NCBI RefSeq assembly: GCF_008329435.1
Contig: NZ_NPKN01000002.1
Location: forward strand, 1-64,000
Direction of reading: 5' to 3'
DNA: 64,000 bases
DNA from: Rhodanobacter sp. T12-5
Lineage (GTDB): Bacteria > Pseudomonadota > Gammaproteobacteria > Xanthomonadales > Rhodanobacteraceae
Positions 30,323-39,551 of the stretch are shown in pieces. Under the pieces are notes generated by a model. The model was given only the letters and a program-made list of their open reading frames with translations, searched no databases and was not told the origin of the DNA. Every line of letters starts with the position of its first letter. Position 1 is the stretch's first letter. A program made the position numbers and the translations under genes.

Positions 30323-30467
30323 GCCGCCTGCCCCATTCCTTCCTGGAAGAGTCCGAGCCTAGCGCGGCGGGTGCGGCGACGTGGATGAAAGATGCGTAGG
30401 TGCACGCCGGCATGTTTACGGCGTGCCGAATGCGGCTCCTTGTTCGCAAGGAAGCCTCGCAGGCGCT

Positions 30468-30549
30468 ATGGGAGCGACTTCAGTCACGATGCGCCCTGGC
30501 GCCTGCGGCGGCTAGCTCAAAAGCATCGCGACTGAAGTCGCTCCCACAG
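30468..30549. repeat. REP pair (inverted palindromes)
   Basis: ATGGGAGCGACTTCAGTCACGA (about 30468-30489) and its inverse TCGCGACTGAAGTCGCTCCC (about 30526-30545) with a 36-nt centre, one mismatch in the left arm. It lies in the 250-bp gap between the comEC start and the lolD stop and is the second copy of the unit seen at 21.2 kb. Confidence 0.85.
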
Positions 30550-30569
30550 CGGAAAGGCCATGCAACTGT

Positions 30570-31268
30570 TCAGACCTTCGGGCTTTCCTGCAACACGCCG
30601 TTGTGCAGCACCAGCGTGCGATCCATCCGTGCGGCGAGGCGGGTGTCGTGGGTGACCAGGATGAAGCTGGTGCCGATCTCCCGGTTGAGTTCCAGCATCA
30701 GCGCGTAGACCTGCGCGGCATTGCCTTCGTCGAGGTTGCCGGTGGGCTCGTCGCCGAGCACGCAGGCCGGCCTGGTCACCAGCGCGCGCGCCACCGCGCA
30801 GCGCTGGCGCTCGCCACCGGACAACTCGGACGGCTTGTGGTGCGTGCGACCACCGAGCCCAACCCGCTCCAGCAGGGCAGTGGCCTGCGTCTGCGCCTCG
30901 GCGATCGCGGTGCCGCGGATCAGCAGCGGCATGCACACGTTCTCCAGCGCGGTGAACTCGGGCAGCAGATGATGGAACTGGTAGATGAAACCAAGCGAAC
31001 GATTGCGCACGCGGCCGCGCTCGGCATCGGACAGCTTCGACAGCACGCGGCCGTCCACTTCCACTTCGCCGGCGGTCAGCGTGTCGAGTCCACCGATGAT
31101 ATGCAGCAAGGTGCTCTTGCCCGAGCCTGAGGCACCGACGATCGCCATCGTCTCGCCACGTTTCAGGGTGAAGCTGACGTCGCTCAGCACGTCGGTGCGC
31201 AGGCCGCCTTCGGCATAGGTCTTGGCGACATGGCTGGCACGCAGCACGTTTTCGTTCGTGGGATTCAT
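30570..31268 (-). CDS. lolD: Lipoprotein-releasing system ATPase LolD
   Basis: 232 residues when started at [13 protein letters not shown]. Walker [10 protein letters not shown], the LolD-specific Q-loop block [20 protein letters not shown], signature LSGGERQR and Walker [12 protein letters not shown]. Energises release of lipoproteins from the inner membrane to LolA. AAGG precedes this ATG; an alternative ATG at 31283 lies inside lolC and has no such sequence. It follows lolC/E by 7 bp in one operon. Confidence 0.95.
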   Translation of the reverse strand: MNPTNENVLRASHVAKTYAEGGLRTDVLSDVSFTLKRGETMAIVGASGSGKSTLLHIIGGLDTLTAGEVEVDGRVLSKLSDAERGRVRNRSLGFIYQFHHLLPEFTALENVCMPLLIRGTAIAEAQTQATALLERVGLGGRTHHKPSELSGGERQRCAVARALVTRPACVLGDEPTGNLDEGNAAQVYALMLELNREIGTSFILVTHDTRLAARMDRTLVLHNGVLQESPKV

Positions 31269-31275
31269 GACGGCC

Positions 31276-32520
31276 TTATTCATAGCGCAGCGCCTGCGCC
31301 GGCTGGGTGCGCGAGGCGCGCCACGCGGGGTAGAGGGTGGCCAGCAGCGAGAACGTGAAGGTCAGCAGTGCGGTCCAGCCCACGTCGTGCCAGTCCAGTC
31401 GGCTCGGCACTTCGCTGATGTAGTAGACGTCCGGCGACAGGAAGGTGACGTGGAAGGTGTGCTCGATCCACTTGATGATGCCCGGCAGCTTCCACGACAG
31501 CAGCGAGCCGAAGCCCACGCCGAAGCCGATGCCCACGAAGCCCACCAGCACGCCCTGCACCATGAAGGTGCCCATGATGCTGCGCGGTGTCGCGCCGAGC
31601 GTGCGCAGGATCGCGATGTCGGCCTGCTTGTCGGTGACCAGCATCATCAGCATCGAGATCAGGTTGATCACCGCGACCAGGATGATCAGCGACAGGATCA
31701 CGAACATCACCATCTTTTCCATCGACAGCGCGGCGAACAGGTTCGCGTTGGTGTCCATCCATGTGCGCACGCCGTAAAGCTGGCCGAGCTGGTCGACCAG
31801 TTCGTGCGCCACCGGCCGCGCGTTGAACAGGTCGTCGAGCTTCAGGCGGATGCCGGTGGGGCCGTCCAGGTCATTGAGCTTCTCGGCATCGCCCATGTTG
31901 ACCAGCGCCAGGCCGGAGTCGAACTGCTCCATGCCGAGCTGGAACGTGCCGACCACATGGAAGCTGCGCATCCGCGGCACACCGCCCATCGGCGTGGCAC
32001 GCACTTCGCCCACCGCCATGGTGATTCGATCGCCCACGCCGACCCCAAGCGTACTGGCCAGGTCGCGGCCCAGCACGATGTTCCAGCTGTTCGGGGTCAA
32101 CTCGTCGAGTTTGCCGTCGAGCATGTGCTTGCCGATGTCGACGACCTTCGGTTCCTGCGCCGGATCGATGCCGCGCACCATCACGCCGCTGGAGCCGCGG
32201 CCGCTGGTCAGGTACGCCTCTTTCTCGACATAGGGGGCGGCGCCAAGCACGTGCGGGTTTGCCTCGGCGATCTGCAGTGCGCGCGGCACGTCGTGCACGC
32301 CGCCGTCGATGCTGATGATGGTGGCGTGCGACACCGCGCCGAGGATGCGCGAACGCATCTGGTAGTCGAAGCCGTTCATCACCGACATCACCGTGATCAG
32401 CGCGATCACGCTGATCGCGATGCACACGATCGAGACGGTGGAAATGAACGAGATGAACTGGTTGCGCCGCTTGGCGCGGGTGTAGCGCAGGCCGATGAAG
32501 AGTTCGAGCGGTCGAAACAT
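31276..32520 (-). CDS. lolC: Lipoprotein-releasing permease LolC/LolE family
   Basis: 414 residues: N-terminal helix after [22 protein letters not shown], a periplasmic domain, and three C-terminal helices ending [14 protein letters not shown], the LolC/LolE pattern. Only one such permease gene is seen next to lolD, so it may serve as both LolC and LolE; this is inferred from the window. It inserts in the inner membrane and passes outer-membrane lipoproteins to LolA. Confidence 0.93.
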   Translation of the reverse strand: MFRPLELFIGLRYTRAKRRNQFISFISTVSIVCIAISVIALITVMSVMNGFDYQMRSRILGAVSHATIISIDGGVHDVPRALQIAEANPHVLGAAPYVEKEAYLTSGRGSSGVMVRGIDPAQEPKVVDIGKHMLDGKLDELTPNSWNIVLGRDLASTLGVGVGDRITMAVGEVRATPMGGVPRMRSFHVVGTFQLGMEQFDSGLALVNMGDAEKLNDLDGPTGIRLKLDDLFNARPVAHELVDQLGQLYGVRTWMDTNANLFAALSMEKMVMFVILSLIILVAVINLISMLMMLVTDKQADIAILRTLGATPRSIMGTFMVQGVLVGFVGIGFGVGFGSLLSWKLPGIIKWIEHTFHVTFLSPDVYYISEVPSRLDWHDVGWTALLTFTFSLLATLYPAWRASRTQPAQALRYE

Positions 32521-32618
32521 GGGCGGGTCGCTTGTTGGGGATCGCAGGGCGGGCCGCCCGGTCGTCCATTATCAGGTATTCGGTCAGACCGCGCTGCGTT
32601 GGCGAAGTTGCCGGCCGA

Positions 32619-33056
32619 TCACAGTCGCGGCACGGCTTCGCCCGGCTGGATCGTGGCCAGCCGCATGCGCAGGCGACGGCGGATGTCCGCATCGCTGTTG
32701 TCCGGCGCCAGCAGCAATACCTGCACGCCACGCTCCGCTGTCTGCAGGCGCAGCAGCACGAACGCGCCGAGTACCCGGAACGAGGCCAGCGTGGCCGGCA
32801 CGTCCTCGTGGTCGGTCAGGCGCAGCGTCCAGGCATCGTCGGCACTCCAGCCGGCCGCCGCGATCGGACTTGCGGCCAGGCGGCGGAGCGCATGCCAGGC
32901 CGCCAGCGACACGGCCGTCGCCAGCAGCAACCCCAACCACACCGGCAGCGCGCTCAGCGCCACGGCAAGCACGGCCAGGACGGCGATCAGGATCAGCGCT
33001 CGCCGCAACAACCGCGACGGCCGGTACTCAAAGCCGATGGCGGGTGCGGATGTCAT
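32619..33056 (-). CDS. YgfX/CptA-like membrane protein
   Basis: 145 residues with two adjacent membrane helices near the N-terminus (ALILIAVLAVLAVALSALPVWLGLLLATAVSLAA) and a soluble C-terminal part (DDAWTLRLTDHEDV, VLLRLQTAERGVQVLLLAPDN). It overlaps the sdhE gene by 29 bp. The E. coli pair ygfY(sdhE)-ygfX has the same order and layout. YgfX has been described as affecting FtsZ/MreB, but here the assignment rests on position and topology rather than on motif identity. Confidence 0.65.
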   Translation of the reverse strand: MTSAPAIGFEYRPSRLLRRALILIAVLAVLAVALSALPVWLGLLLATAVSLAAWHALRRLAASPIAAAGWSADDAWTLRLTDHEDVPATLASFRVLGAFVLLRLQTAERGVQVLLLAPDNSDADIRRRLRMRLATIQPGEAVPRL

Positions 33057-33276
33057 CGATGATCGCCTGCCAGTCCGCCCGCTCGGGGCGCGCGTGGCCC
33101 ATCACCCAGTCCCACAGGTCCGGATCCTGCACGTCGAGCAGTTCGTCGAACGCCTGTTGCTGCGCTTCGTCCGCATCGGCAAAACATTCGTCCAGCCAAC
33201 CACCGAACAAGGCATCCAGTTCGCGGGTACCACGGCGGGTGCGCCAGCGCAGGCGCTTGATGCGGGCTTCATCCAT
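33028..33276 (-). CDS. sdhE: FAD assembly factor SdhE
   Basis: 82 residues from MDEARIKRLRWR, the usual length. The RGTRELD segment carries the RGxxE motif needed for covalent FAD attachment to SdhA, followed by acidic helices (LDVQDPDLWDWVMG). Promotes flavinylation of SdhA in the cytoplasm. An in-frame ATG at 33303 would add nine residues without family match. It lies just after sdhB, so the assembly factor is made with its client. Confidence 0.9.
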   Translation of the reverse strand: MDEARIKRLRWRTRRGTRELDALFGGWLDECFADADEAQQQAFDELLDVQDPDLWDWVMGHARPERADWQAIIDDIRTRHRL

Positions 33277-33330
33277 CACGGGGCTCGGGTCGTATCCATG
33301 CATGCCAAGTGTAGCCGTTGCGCCAGAACG

Positions 33331-33357
33331 CGACAGGCCGCACGCGGCGGCCTGTCG
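33331..33357. other. Perfect 11-bp hairpin between sdhB and sdhE
   Basis: CGACAGGCCGC (33331-33341) and GCGGCCTGTCG (33347-33357) with a 5-nt loop. No T run follows on either side, so it is not a classic terminator. In the minus-strand message it falls after the sdhB stop and before sdhE, where it could stabilise or attenuate the upstream transcript. Confidence 0.5.
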
Positions 33358-33379
33358 AGGTCGAACCGTGCAAGCACGA

Positions 33380-34162
33380 TCAGGCCGAGCGCCGTTCCAC
33401 CATCAGCTTCTTGATCTCGGCAATCGCCTTGGCGGGATTGAGACCTTTCGGGCAGGTGCGCGTGCAGTTCATGATGGTGTGGCAGCGGTACAGCTTGAAC
33501 GGATCTTCCAGGTCGTCCAGGCGTTCGCCGGTGGCTTCGTCGCGCGAGTCGACGATCCAGCGATACGCCTGCAGCAGGATCGCCGGGCCCAGGTACTTGT
33601 CACCGTTCCACCAATAGCTCGGGCAGCTGGTCGAGCAGCAGGCGCACAGGATGCACTCGTACAGGCCGTCGAGCTTCTTGCGTTCTTCCGGCGACTGCAG
33701 CCGTTCCTTGTCGGGAGCAGGACTCTGCGTGCGGATCCACGGCTTGATCGAAGCGAACTGCGCGTAGAAGTGGGTCAGGTCCGGCACCAGATCCTTCACC
33801 ACCGGCATGTGCGGCAGCGGGTAGATCTTCACGTCGCCGGAGGCGCACTCGTCGATCGCGCGGGTGCAGGCCAGCGTGTTGGTGCCGTCGATGTTCATCG
33901 CGCACGAACCGCAGATGCCCTCGCGGCAGGAACGGCGCAAGGTCAGCGTGGGGTCGATCTCGTTCTTGATCTTCAGCAGCGCGTCCAGAACCATCGGCCC
34001 GCACGCGGCCAGGTCGACCTCGTAGGTATCGATACGCGGGTTCTGCCCGTCGTCCGGCGACCAGCGATAGATGCGGAAGGTGCGCGGCTTCTTCGCATCC
34101 TTGGCCGGATGATGCTTGCCCGGCTGGATCTTTGAATTCTTCGGTAGCGAAAACTCTGCCAT
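33380..34162 (-). CDS. sdhB: Succinate dehydrogenase iron-sulfur subunit
   Basis: 260 residues. An N-terminal 2Fe-2S ferredoxin domain ([15 protein letters not shown]) and a C-terminal domain with two cysteine clusters, [12 protein letters not shown] and [17 protein letters not shown], for 4Fe-4S and 3Fe-4S centres. Carries electrons from the SdhA flavin to the quinone site at the membrane. Sits 60 bp downstream of sdhA; a REP-like palindrome lies between. Confidence 0.97.
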   Translation of the reverse strand: MAEFSLPKNSKIQPGKHHPAKDAKKPRTFRIYRWSPDDGQNPRIDTYEVDLAACGPMVLDALLKIKNEIDPTLTLRRSCREGICGSCAMNIDGTNTLACTRAIDECASGDVKIYPLPHMPVVKDLVPDLTHFYAQFASIKPWIRTQSPAPDKERLQSPEERKKLDGLYECILCACCSTSCPSYWWNGDKYLGPAILLQAYRWIVDSRDEATGERLDDLEDPFKLYRCHTIMNCTRTCPKGLNPAKAIAEIKKLMVERRSA

Positions 34163-34185
34163 GTGCGGAACCCTTCAAATCTTCG

Positions 34186-34212
34186 TGTAGGAGGGGCCGT
34201 GGCCCCGACAGC
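34186..34212. repeat. Solitary REP-like palindrome between sdhA and sdhB
   Basis: TGTAGGAGGGGCCGTGGCCCC (about 34187-34206) includes the palindrome GGGGCC-GT-GGCCCC (34193-34206). The lead TGTAGGAG resembles the REP units elsewhere in this window. Only one copy is seen, so the assignment is weaker than for the paired sites. Confidence 0.45.
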
Positions 34213-34224
34213 GTTTCGATACGG

Positions 34225-36027
34225 TCAGTAGACCCGCTTTGCCGGCGGCACGGCCTTGACCTCGTCGGTCATCGGATTCATGTGCACCGGCCGGAAATCG
34301 AAGCGCGATTTTCCGGCTTCGTCGATCCATACCAGCGTGTGCTTCATCCAGTTGACGTCGTCGCGCTCGGGATAATCCTCGCGCGCCTGGGCACCACGGC
34401 TTTCCAGCCGCTGCTCGGCCGAATCCATCGTGGCCACCGCCTGCGCCAGCAGGTTGGACAGTTCCAGCGTCTCGATCAGGTCGGAGTTCCACACCATCGA
34501 ACGGTCGCTGACCTTGACGTCCTTGAACATGCCGAACACCTCGGCGATCTTCCGCTTGCCTTCGGCCAAGGTCTCGCCGGTGCGGAACACGGCGGCGTCC
34601 TTCTGCATCGTGCGCTGCATCGCCAGGCGGATCTGCGCCGTCGGCGTGCCGCCATTGGCGTTGCGCAAGGCGTCGAAGCGGGCCAGCGATTTGTCCAGCA
34701 CGGTCGCCGGCAGATCCTTGTGCGCGGCACCGGGCTGGATCAGCTCGGCGCAGCGATGCGCCACGGCGCGACCGAACACGACCAGGTCGAGCAGCGAGTT
34801 GGAACCGAGCCGGTTGCCGCCGTGCACGGAGACGCAAGCCGCCTCGCCGATCGCGAACAGGCCCGGCACCACCGCGTCGACATCATCGCCGCGCTTCTGC
34901 ACGACTTCGCCGTGATAGTTGGTCGGGATGCCACCCATGTTGTAGTGCACGGTCGGCAAGACCGGGATCGGTTCCTTGGTCACGTCGACACCGGCGAAGA
35001 TGCGCGCCGACTCGGCGATGCCCGGCAGCCGCTCGTGGATCACTTCCGGGCCGAGGTGCATCAGGTTCAGGAACAGGTGATCCTTTTGCTCGCCGACGCC
35101 GCGGCCTTCGCGGATCTCGATCGTCATCGCGCGGCTGACCACGTCGCGCGATGCCAGGTCCTTCGCGCTGGGCGCATAGCGTTCCATGAAACGCTCGCCT
35201 TCGGAGTTGGTGAGGAAACCGCCTTCGCCGCGCACGCCTTCGGTGATCAGGCAGCCGGCACCGTAGATGCCGGTGGGATGGAACTGCACGAACTCCATGT
35301 CCTGCAGTGCGAGGCCCGCGCGCAGCACCATGCCGCCGCCGTCGCCGGTGCAGGTGTGCGCCGAGGTGGCGCTGAAATAGGCGCGGCCGTAACCGCCGGT
35401 GGCCAGCACCACAGCCTGGCCACGGAAGAAATGCAGAGTGCCTTCGTTCATGTCCAGCGCCAACACGCCGCGGCAGACGCCCTCGTCGTCGAAGATCAGA
35501 TCGATCGCGAAGTACTCGATGAAGAACGTGGCGTCATGCGCCAGCGCCTGCTGGTACAGCGTGTGCAGGATCGCGTGGCCGGTGCGGTCGGCCGCGGCGC
35601 AGGTGCGCTGGGCGGTGCCCTTGCCGTAGTGCGTCGTCATGCCGCCAAACGGACGCTGGTAGATCTTGCCCTCGTCGGTGCGCGAGAACGGCACGCCGTA
35701 GTGCTCCAGCTCGATGATCGCCGCCGGTGCGTTCTTGCACATGTACTCGATCGCGTCCTGGTCGCCGAGCCAGTCGCCGCCCTTGACGGTGTCGTAGAAG
35801 TGGAAGCGCCAATCGTCTTCGCCCATGTTGCCGAGCGCGGCGGAGATGCCGCCCTGCGCCGCCACCGTGTGCGAGCGGGTCGGGAACACCTTGGTGATGC
35901 AGGCGGCCTTGAGGCCCTGCTCAGCCAGGCCGAAGGTGGCGCGCAGGCCGGCGCCGCCGGCACCGACCACGATCACGTCGTAGTCGTGCTGCTGGACTTT
36001 ATAGGATTCCAACTTGGAGCTTTCCAT
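34225..36027 (-). CDS. sdhA: Succinate dehydrogenase flavoprotein subunit
   Basis: 600 residues. Oxidises succinate to fumarate at the flavin in the cytoplasmic head of complex II. N-terminal Rossmann [22 protein letters not shown]; flavin-linking histidine in [14 protein letters not shown]; catalytic arginine region around [24 protein letters not shown] attachment needs SdhE, encoded just downstream of sdhB. Operon order is sdhC-D-A-B. Confidence 0.97.
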   Translation of the reverse strand: MESSKLESYKVQQHDYDVIVVGAGGAGLRATFGLAEQGLKAACITKVFPTRSHTVAAQGGISAALGNMGEDDWRFHFYDTVKGGDWLGDQDAIEYMCKNAPAAIIELEHYGVPFSRTDEGKIYQRPFGGMTTHYGKGTAQRTCAAADRTGHAILHTLYQQALAHDATFFIEYFAIDLIFDDEGVCRGVLALDMNEGTLHFFRGQAVVLATGGYGRAYFSATSAHTCTGDGGGMVLRAGLALQDMEFVQFHPTGIYGAGCLITEGVRGEGGFLTNSEGERFMERYAPSAKDLASRDVVSRAMTIEIREGRGVGEQKDHLFLNLMHLGPEVIHERLPGIAESARIFAGVDVTKEPIPVLPTVHYNMGGIPTNYHGEVVQKRGDDVDAVVPGLFAIGEAACVSVHGGNRLGSNSLLDLVVFGRAVAHRCAELIQPGAAHKDLPATVLDKSLARFDALRNANGGTPTAQIRLAMQRTMQKDAAVFRTGETLAEGKRKIAEVFGMFKDVKVSDRSMVWNSDLIETLELSNLLAQAVATMDSAEQRLESRGAQAREDYPERDDVNWMKHTLVWIDEAGKSRFDFRPVHMNPMTDEVKAVPPAKRVY

Positions 36028-36052
36028 GAAGCCTTTTCCTCGCGTCTTGTTC

Positions 36053-36457
36053 TTAAGGGGTCAGCGCAATGCGCAGCACGGCGAGCACGCTGGCCAGCGC
36101 ACCCAGTACCGCAAGGAATTTGATGGCCACCAGCAGGACGACTTCCTTCCAGCGGGTATGCACGTAATCCTCGATCACCACCTGCAGCCCGAGCACGGCG
36201 TGCCAGAACATGGTCAGCACGAACGCGATCAGCAGCAGCGCGTTCCACGGCTTCGCCACGCTGGCGCGGGCGGTGGCGTAGTCCGCATGCAGCAGGCAAA
36301 GCACGGTGACCACGAACCAGATGCCCAGAAGCACCAGCGCCGCGGCGGTCAGCCGCTGGGTCCACCAGTGCTCCACGCCGGACTGCGACGAACCAAGGCC
36401 GCGGGCAATCTTCAACGGGTTGCGCCGATCCTTCACGACGGTCTCCTTCGCGTTCAT
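36053..36457 (-). CDS. sdhD: Succinate dehydrogenase membrane anchor subunit SdhD
   Basis: 134 residues, three helices. A heme-binding histidine in [20 protein letters not shown] fits the SdhD pattern. It anchors the catalytic subunits and, with SdhC, binds heme b and quinone. A longer open frame upstream overlaps sdhC; the start [10 protein letters not shown] overlaps the sdhC stop by 4 bp (ATGA). Confidence 0.92.
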   Translation of the reverse strand: MNAKETVVKDRRNPLKIARGLGSSQSGVEHWWTQRLTAAALVLLGIWFVVTVLCLLHADYATARASVAKPWNALLLIAFVLTMFWHAVLGLQVVIEDYVHTRWKEVVLLVAIKFLAVLGALASVLAVLRIALTP

Positions 36458-36849
36458 GCCGCACCTCCCGCGCTCAGTACGTAAGCCCACACCAGCACCG
36501 TAAGCACGACGCTGCCGATGACCGACAACCAGCTGGAACGCACGAACTGGGGAATTTCGTAACCGAGGCCGGCATCCTGGACCAGATGCCGGATGCCGTT
36601 GCACAGGTGGTAGAACAGCGACCAGCTCCAGCCGAACAACAGCACCATCCCGATCGGGCTGCCGATGACTCCCTTGAAGTGGTTGAAGCTGTCTTCACCC
36701 GCAGCCAGGTGCAGCAGGCCGGCGACCACCAGCAGGCTGCCGACCGCCAGCGCGATGCCTGTGGCGCGGTGGATGATCGAACTCATCATCTGCACTTGCC
36801 ACTTGTAGACCTGAAGATGCGGGGAGAGCGGGCGTTTCGTGTCTGCCAT
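36454..36849 (-). CDS. sdhC: Succinate dehydrogenase cytochrome b556 subunit SdhC
   Basis: 131 residues with three helices. RPLSPHLQVYKW and SIIHRATGIALAVG match the SdhC signature, and FYHLCNGIRHLVQD carries the heme histidine. First structural gene of the sdh operon. The longer frame upstream is not used; MADTKRPLSPHL is the family start. Confidence 0.95.
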   Translation of the reverse strand: MADTKRPLSPHLQVYKWQVQMMSSIIHRATGIALAVGSLLVVAGLLHLAAGEDSFNHFKGVIGSPIGMVLLFGWSWSLFYHLCNGIRHLVQDAGLGYEIPQFVRSSWLSVIGSVVLTVLVWAYVLSAGGAA

Positions 36850-36934
36850 GGCGGCTATCCTGTGTGGAATCGCTGATGTCCGTACCGCGTCATCCGCTGG
36901 CCCCGCCCCTGGCGACGAGCACCGTGGCGATCGC

Positions 36935-37102
36935 TCAGAAGTCGATACAACGTCCGTTCTTTTCCCAATCGCCGTAGCGCGTGGGATCAAGGGCCGGCCG
37001 CTCCAACGGCAGCTTGTCCGGCGCCGGGCCCGCAGGCACGGCAGTCGTTTCCGCTGGAACGGAAACAGGCAAGGACTCGGCTGGAGAAGAGGTATCGGAC
37101 AT
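36935..37102 (-). CDS. SDHAF4-like succinate dehydrogenase assembly factor (DUF1674)
   Basis: 55 residues. The C-terminus DPTRYGDWEKNGRCIDF is the conserved block of the DUF1674/SDHAF4 family, which in eukaryotes binds free flavinylated SdhA and helps it join SdhB. The N-terminal 35 residues are Pro/Ala-rich and look disordered. The ATG at 37102 is used; the only longer option is a TTG. It lies just upstream of sdhC on the same strand, so it would be the first gene of the operon. Small genes of this sort are often missed by annotation. Confidence 0.82.
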   Translation of the reverse strand: MSDTSSPAESLPVSVPAETTAVPAGPAPDKLPLERPALDPTRYGDWEKNGRCIDF

Positions 37103-37221
37103 GGTTTTGTAAGCCGTCAAAGGTTAATACTTGCGGCAAAGCAGCACAACCATCGACCGTGTACCGCGCCCGGGCGCAACCACTTGCTCTCGCTTCCCGG
37201 CGCCCCCAACTGAAACATCTC

Positions 37222-38022
37222 ATGACCTCCCATCCTGCCGAAACCATGTTGATCGAAGGCGCCGACGCGAAGGCGTTCGCGCATGCGCAGTTCAGCAGCA
37301 AGGTCGACGCCCTGGCCATCGGCCAATGGCAATTCAGCGCATGGCTCGATCCGCAAGGGCGCGTGCGCTTCCTTTTTCACCTGGCACGGATTGCCGAAGA
37401 CACGCTGCTGCTGTTGCTGCGTGGCGGCCATGCCGGCGCGATGACCGACGCTCTGCGGCGTTTCGTGTTCCGATCGAAGATCACACTGACCGCCCTGCCA
37501 CCACGAGCGCTGGCCATCGGCCCGGCACTACCGATGCACGTGATCAGCCACGACGCTGAAGAGCTTTCGCTCGGTTGCGACACGCACAGCCTGCGAATCG
37601 TCGAGGCCGATCATGGCGACGACGCATGGCGCGCGCCGCAACTGCATGCGGGCTGGCCATGGCTGCCGGCACAAGCTCTGGATGACATGCTGCCGGCGGC
37701 ATTGTCGTTGCAGCGACTGCAGGCCGTCGCTGTCGACAAAGGCTGTTATCCGGGGCAGGAAATCATTGCCCGATTGCACTTCCGTGGTGGCCACAAACGA
37801 CACCTGCACCATGTCACATTGTCGCACCCCGCGAGTGCCGGCGACGTGGTGCGCAGTGGTGATCGCGACATCGCTCGCGTACTCGATGTGATCGTCGCTG
37901 ACGATCGCATCGATGCACTCGTGGTGATGACCGACGAGGTTGCGGCGCTCGCCTACGAGGATCGCCTGCCCTCTCTCGACAAAGGTCTCTCGATGCGCAT
38001 CGTCATGTCGTGGACGGCGTGA
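37222..38022 (+). CDS. ygfZ: Folate-binding YgfZ (Fe-S cluster protein repair/assembly)
   Basis: 266 residues of the GcvT/YgfZ family. The diagnostic motif KGCYPGQEIIAR is present, with the cysteine conserved in YgfZ, and FSAWLDPQGRVRFLF near the N-terminus. It supports Fe-S enzymes using folate. Start MTSHPAETM. Divergent from the SDHAF4-like gene with a 120-bp gap, so regulation of both may share the region. Confidence 0.92.
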   Translation: MTSHPAETMLIEGADAKAFAHAQFSSKVDALAIGQWQFSAWLDPQGRVRFLFHLARIAEDTLLLLLRGGHAGAMTDALRRFVFRSKITLTALPPRALAIGPALPMHVISHDAEELSLGCDTHSLRIVEADHGDDAWRAPQLHAGWPWLPAQALDDMLPAALSLQRLQAVAVDKGCYPGQEIIARLHFRGGHKRHLHHVTLSHPASAGDVVRSGDRDIARVLDVIVADDRIDALVVMTDEVAALAYEDRLPSLDKGLSMRIVMSWTA

Positions 38023-38494
38023 GCCATGCGTGCCACGAAAAAAAATCCATGACTCACTCGCCGTGCACATGAGCGCCGGTTAAACTTGCTTGCCCCGGCA
38101 CTTGCCAGCGGCGGCATCCGCCACTAGGCTCCGCCGATCGAATATCGCGACATCCGGAACACGGGGTGTCGAAATACGCGACGAATCGGAAGAGTCCGAA
38201 TCGGCGCGACCCGGCAGAACAATGTCGGATGGCATAACGCCTCGCATCCAACGAGCGCGCAGCAGCAGTTGCAGGCAACACGGCCGACACCGGTACGCGC
38301 AACGCCACAGCAACACCTACTCCCGATCGGCATAGAGAAAGCCGTTCGAAACGCCACAATCCCGTGGCAAAGCGTCTGACCACAAGTTTCGGTCATGGCG
38401 ATAGATCCAGGTGGAACGGCCTGCCCGCCCGTCCACCGCAACGGCGCCCAAAGCTGCAGTTTGCTTTGTGCGTACAGCACGTTGGAGGCAGAAC
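38023..38494. other. 472-bp stretch without a convincing gene
   Basis: Several frames stay open but none has a ribosome-binding sequence, family match or codon pattern to support it. The last 40 bases carry the GGAGG sequence for the cell wall hydrolase gene. No repeat, hairpin with T run, or tRNA is seen. It may hold promoters for the hydrolase gene. Confidence 0.6.
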
Positions 38495-38929
38495 ATGAAA
38501 CTTTCCATGCTGTTATGGCTGACATCCCTGATGCCCCAGCCTGTCGCCGACCAGGCCTGCCTGGCCACCACGGTCTACCTGGAAGCTCGCAGCGAACCGG
38601 TCATCGGCCAGCTCGCCGTGGCCGAGGTCGCCTTGCGTCGCCGCGATCGTGGTCACTGGGGCAATACCGTGTGCAAGGTGGTTACGGCACCGCACCAGTT
38701 CGCCACGACCACCACGCCCGGCTCGTTCGAAATCACCAATCTCGATGCCTTCCACAAAGCCTGGTTGATTGCCGGCAGGTCGATCAACAACTGGAGCCTG
38801 CCGGTGGCGCAACGAAAGATGCTGGTGCCGCGCGCGGACCACTTTGCAACCATCGAAATCAGCCCCGCATGGTCGCGCAATCGTCCCAGCGTCACCATCG
38901 GCGAACACGCGTTCTACGCGGTGAACTGA
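38495..38929 (+). CDS. Cell wall hydrolase, SleB family
   Basis: 144 residues. Short hydrophobic N-terminus (MKLSMLLWLTSLM), then the Hydrolase_2 pattern CLATTVYLEARSEP ... VAEVALRRRD ... GNTVCKVV ... PHQFA. Such proteins cleave peptidoglycan, probably as N-acetylmuramoyl amidases or lytic enzymes. The ATG has GGAGG upstream; the longer frame to 38411 has no support. It is followed by an intrinsic terminator. Confidence 0.85.
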   Translation: MKLSMLLWLTSLMPQPVADQACLATTVYLEARSEPVIGQLAVAEVALRRRDRGHWGNTVCKVVTAPHQFATTTTPGSFEITNLDAFHKAWLIAGRSINNWSLPVAQRKMLVPRADHFATIEISPAWSRNRPSVTIGEHAFYAVN

Positions 38930-38950
38930 TCCACGACGCGAACCGCAGAC

Positions 38951-38985
38951 AAAAAAAAGGCCATCCACGCGGATGGCCTTTTTTT
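38951..38985. terminator. Bidirectional intrinsic terminator
   Basis: A run of A, the stem GGCCATCC/GGATGGCC with a 4-nt loop ACGC, then a run of T. Symmetric enough to stop transcription from both the hydrolase gene (plus) and the glycine-zipper gene (minus), whose ends face each other here. Confidence 0.92.
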
Positions 38986-38988
38986 GTT

Positions 38989-39016
38989 ATGGACGTCCAT
39001 ACATATGGACGTCCAT
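38989..39016. promoter_or_regulatory. Twin 12-bp palindromes ATGGACGTCCAT
   Basis: Two identical perfect 12-bp palindromes at 38989-39000 and 39005-39016, centres 16 bp apart, directly after the terminator. Each is its own reverse complement, the form of a dimeric DNA-binding protein site or a duplicated small repeat. They lie 11 bp beyond the end of the glycine-zipper gene, not in a promoter position. Confidence 0.5.
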
Positions 39017-39026
39017 TTCGAAGCGA

Positions 39027-39521
39027 TCAGCGGGGGTAGACGTGATCGCCGCGAACCTCGACGTAGTCGCCGTTGCGAATCCCCGGGTTCTCGCGCTGGG
39101 TCACGGTCGCATACTGACCATTATCCAGCCGCACGACGATTCGCCATGCGTCTGCGCCTTCGCCGTGACGCTTGCCGACCTGGTTGCCGACCACACCGCC
39201 AGCTACCGCGCCAGCCACCGTGGCGGCCTTGCGTCCGTCGCCCTTGCCGACCTGATTGCCAAGCACTCCACCGGCGACCGCACCGATGATCGCGCCCAGG
39301 GTACCGCCGTTACCGCTGCCCTCGACACGAACCTGCTGCACATCCTGCACCACTCCGCAGGTCTGGCAGCGCACGTTGCGATCACCATAGCCATTCGACT
39401 GAGACTGGTAACCGCGGTCGTAGTTGCCATTGTTGCCGTACGGCGCCGTGGTGCAACCCGCCAAGGCGAGACCGCCCGTCATCGCCGTCACCAGAATCAA
39501 CTTGCTTGAAAGTGCTTTCAT
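39027..39521 (-). CDS. Glycine-zipper 2TM-domain lipoprotein
   Basis: 164 residues. Signal with lipobox LAGC (about Cys23 from this start), then a Tyr/Asn/Gly-rich spacer, a CQTCG pair, and a glycine-zipper with GAIIGAVAGGVLGNQVG and GAVAGGVVGNQVG. Such SlyB/PcpY-like lipoproteins sit in the outer membrane and help keep it intact. The second ATG is chosen because AAAGGAA lies at proper distance. A paralog follows upstream at 39552-40133. Confidence 0.85.
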   Translation of the reverse strand: MKALSSKLILVTAMTGGLALAGCTTAPYGNNGNYDRGYQSQSNGYGDRNVRCQTCGVVQDVQQVRVEGSGNGGTLGAIIGAVAGGVLGNQVGKGDGRKAATVAGAVAGGVVGNQVGKRHGEGADAWRIVVRLDNGQYATVTQRENPGIRNGDYVEVRGDHVYPR

Positions 39522-39551
39522 GGCCATTTCCTTTGTTTGGATGGATGAAGC

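Noticed and set aside
36850..36990. A longer N-terminus for SdhC
   Set aside because: The extra 47 residues have no match, while MADTKRPLSPHL begins the conserved domain at the usual length.
38124..38525. A minus-strand 133-codon frame in the gap before the cell wall hydrolase
   Set aside because: Cys/Arg/Ser-rich with no start signal or family match; it partly covers the hydrolase start.
38989..39016. A second hairpin terminator
   Set aside because: The twin palindromes have no loop and no T run; the real terminator is at 38951-38985.
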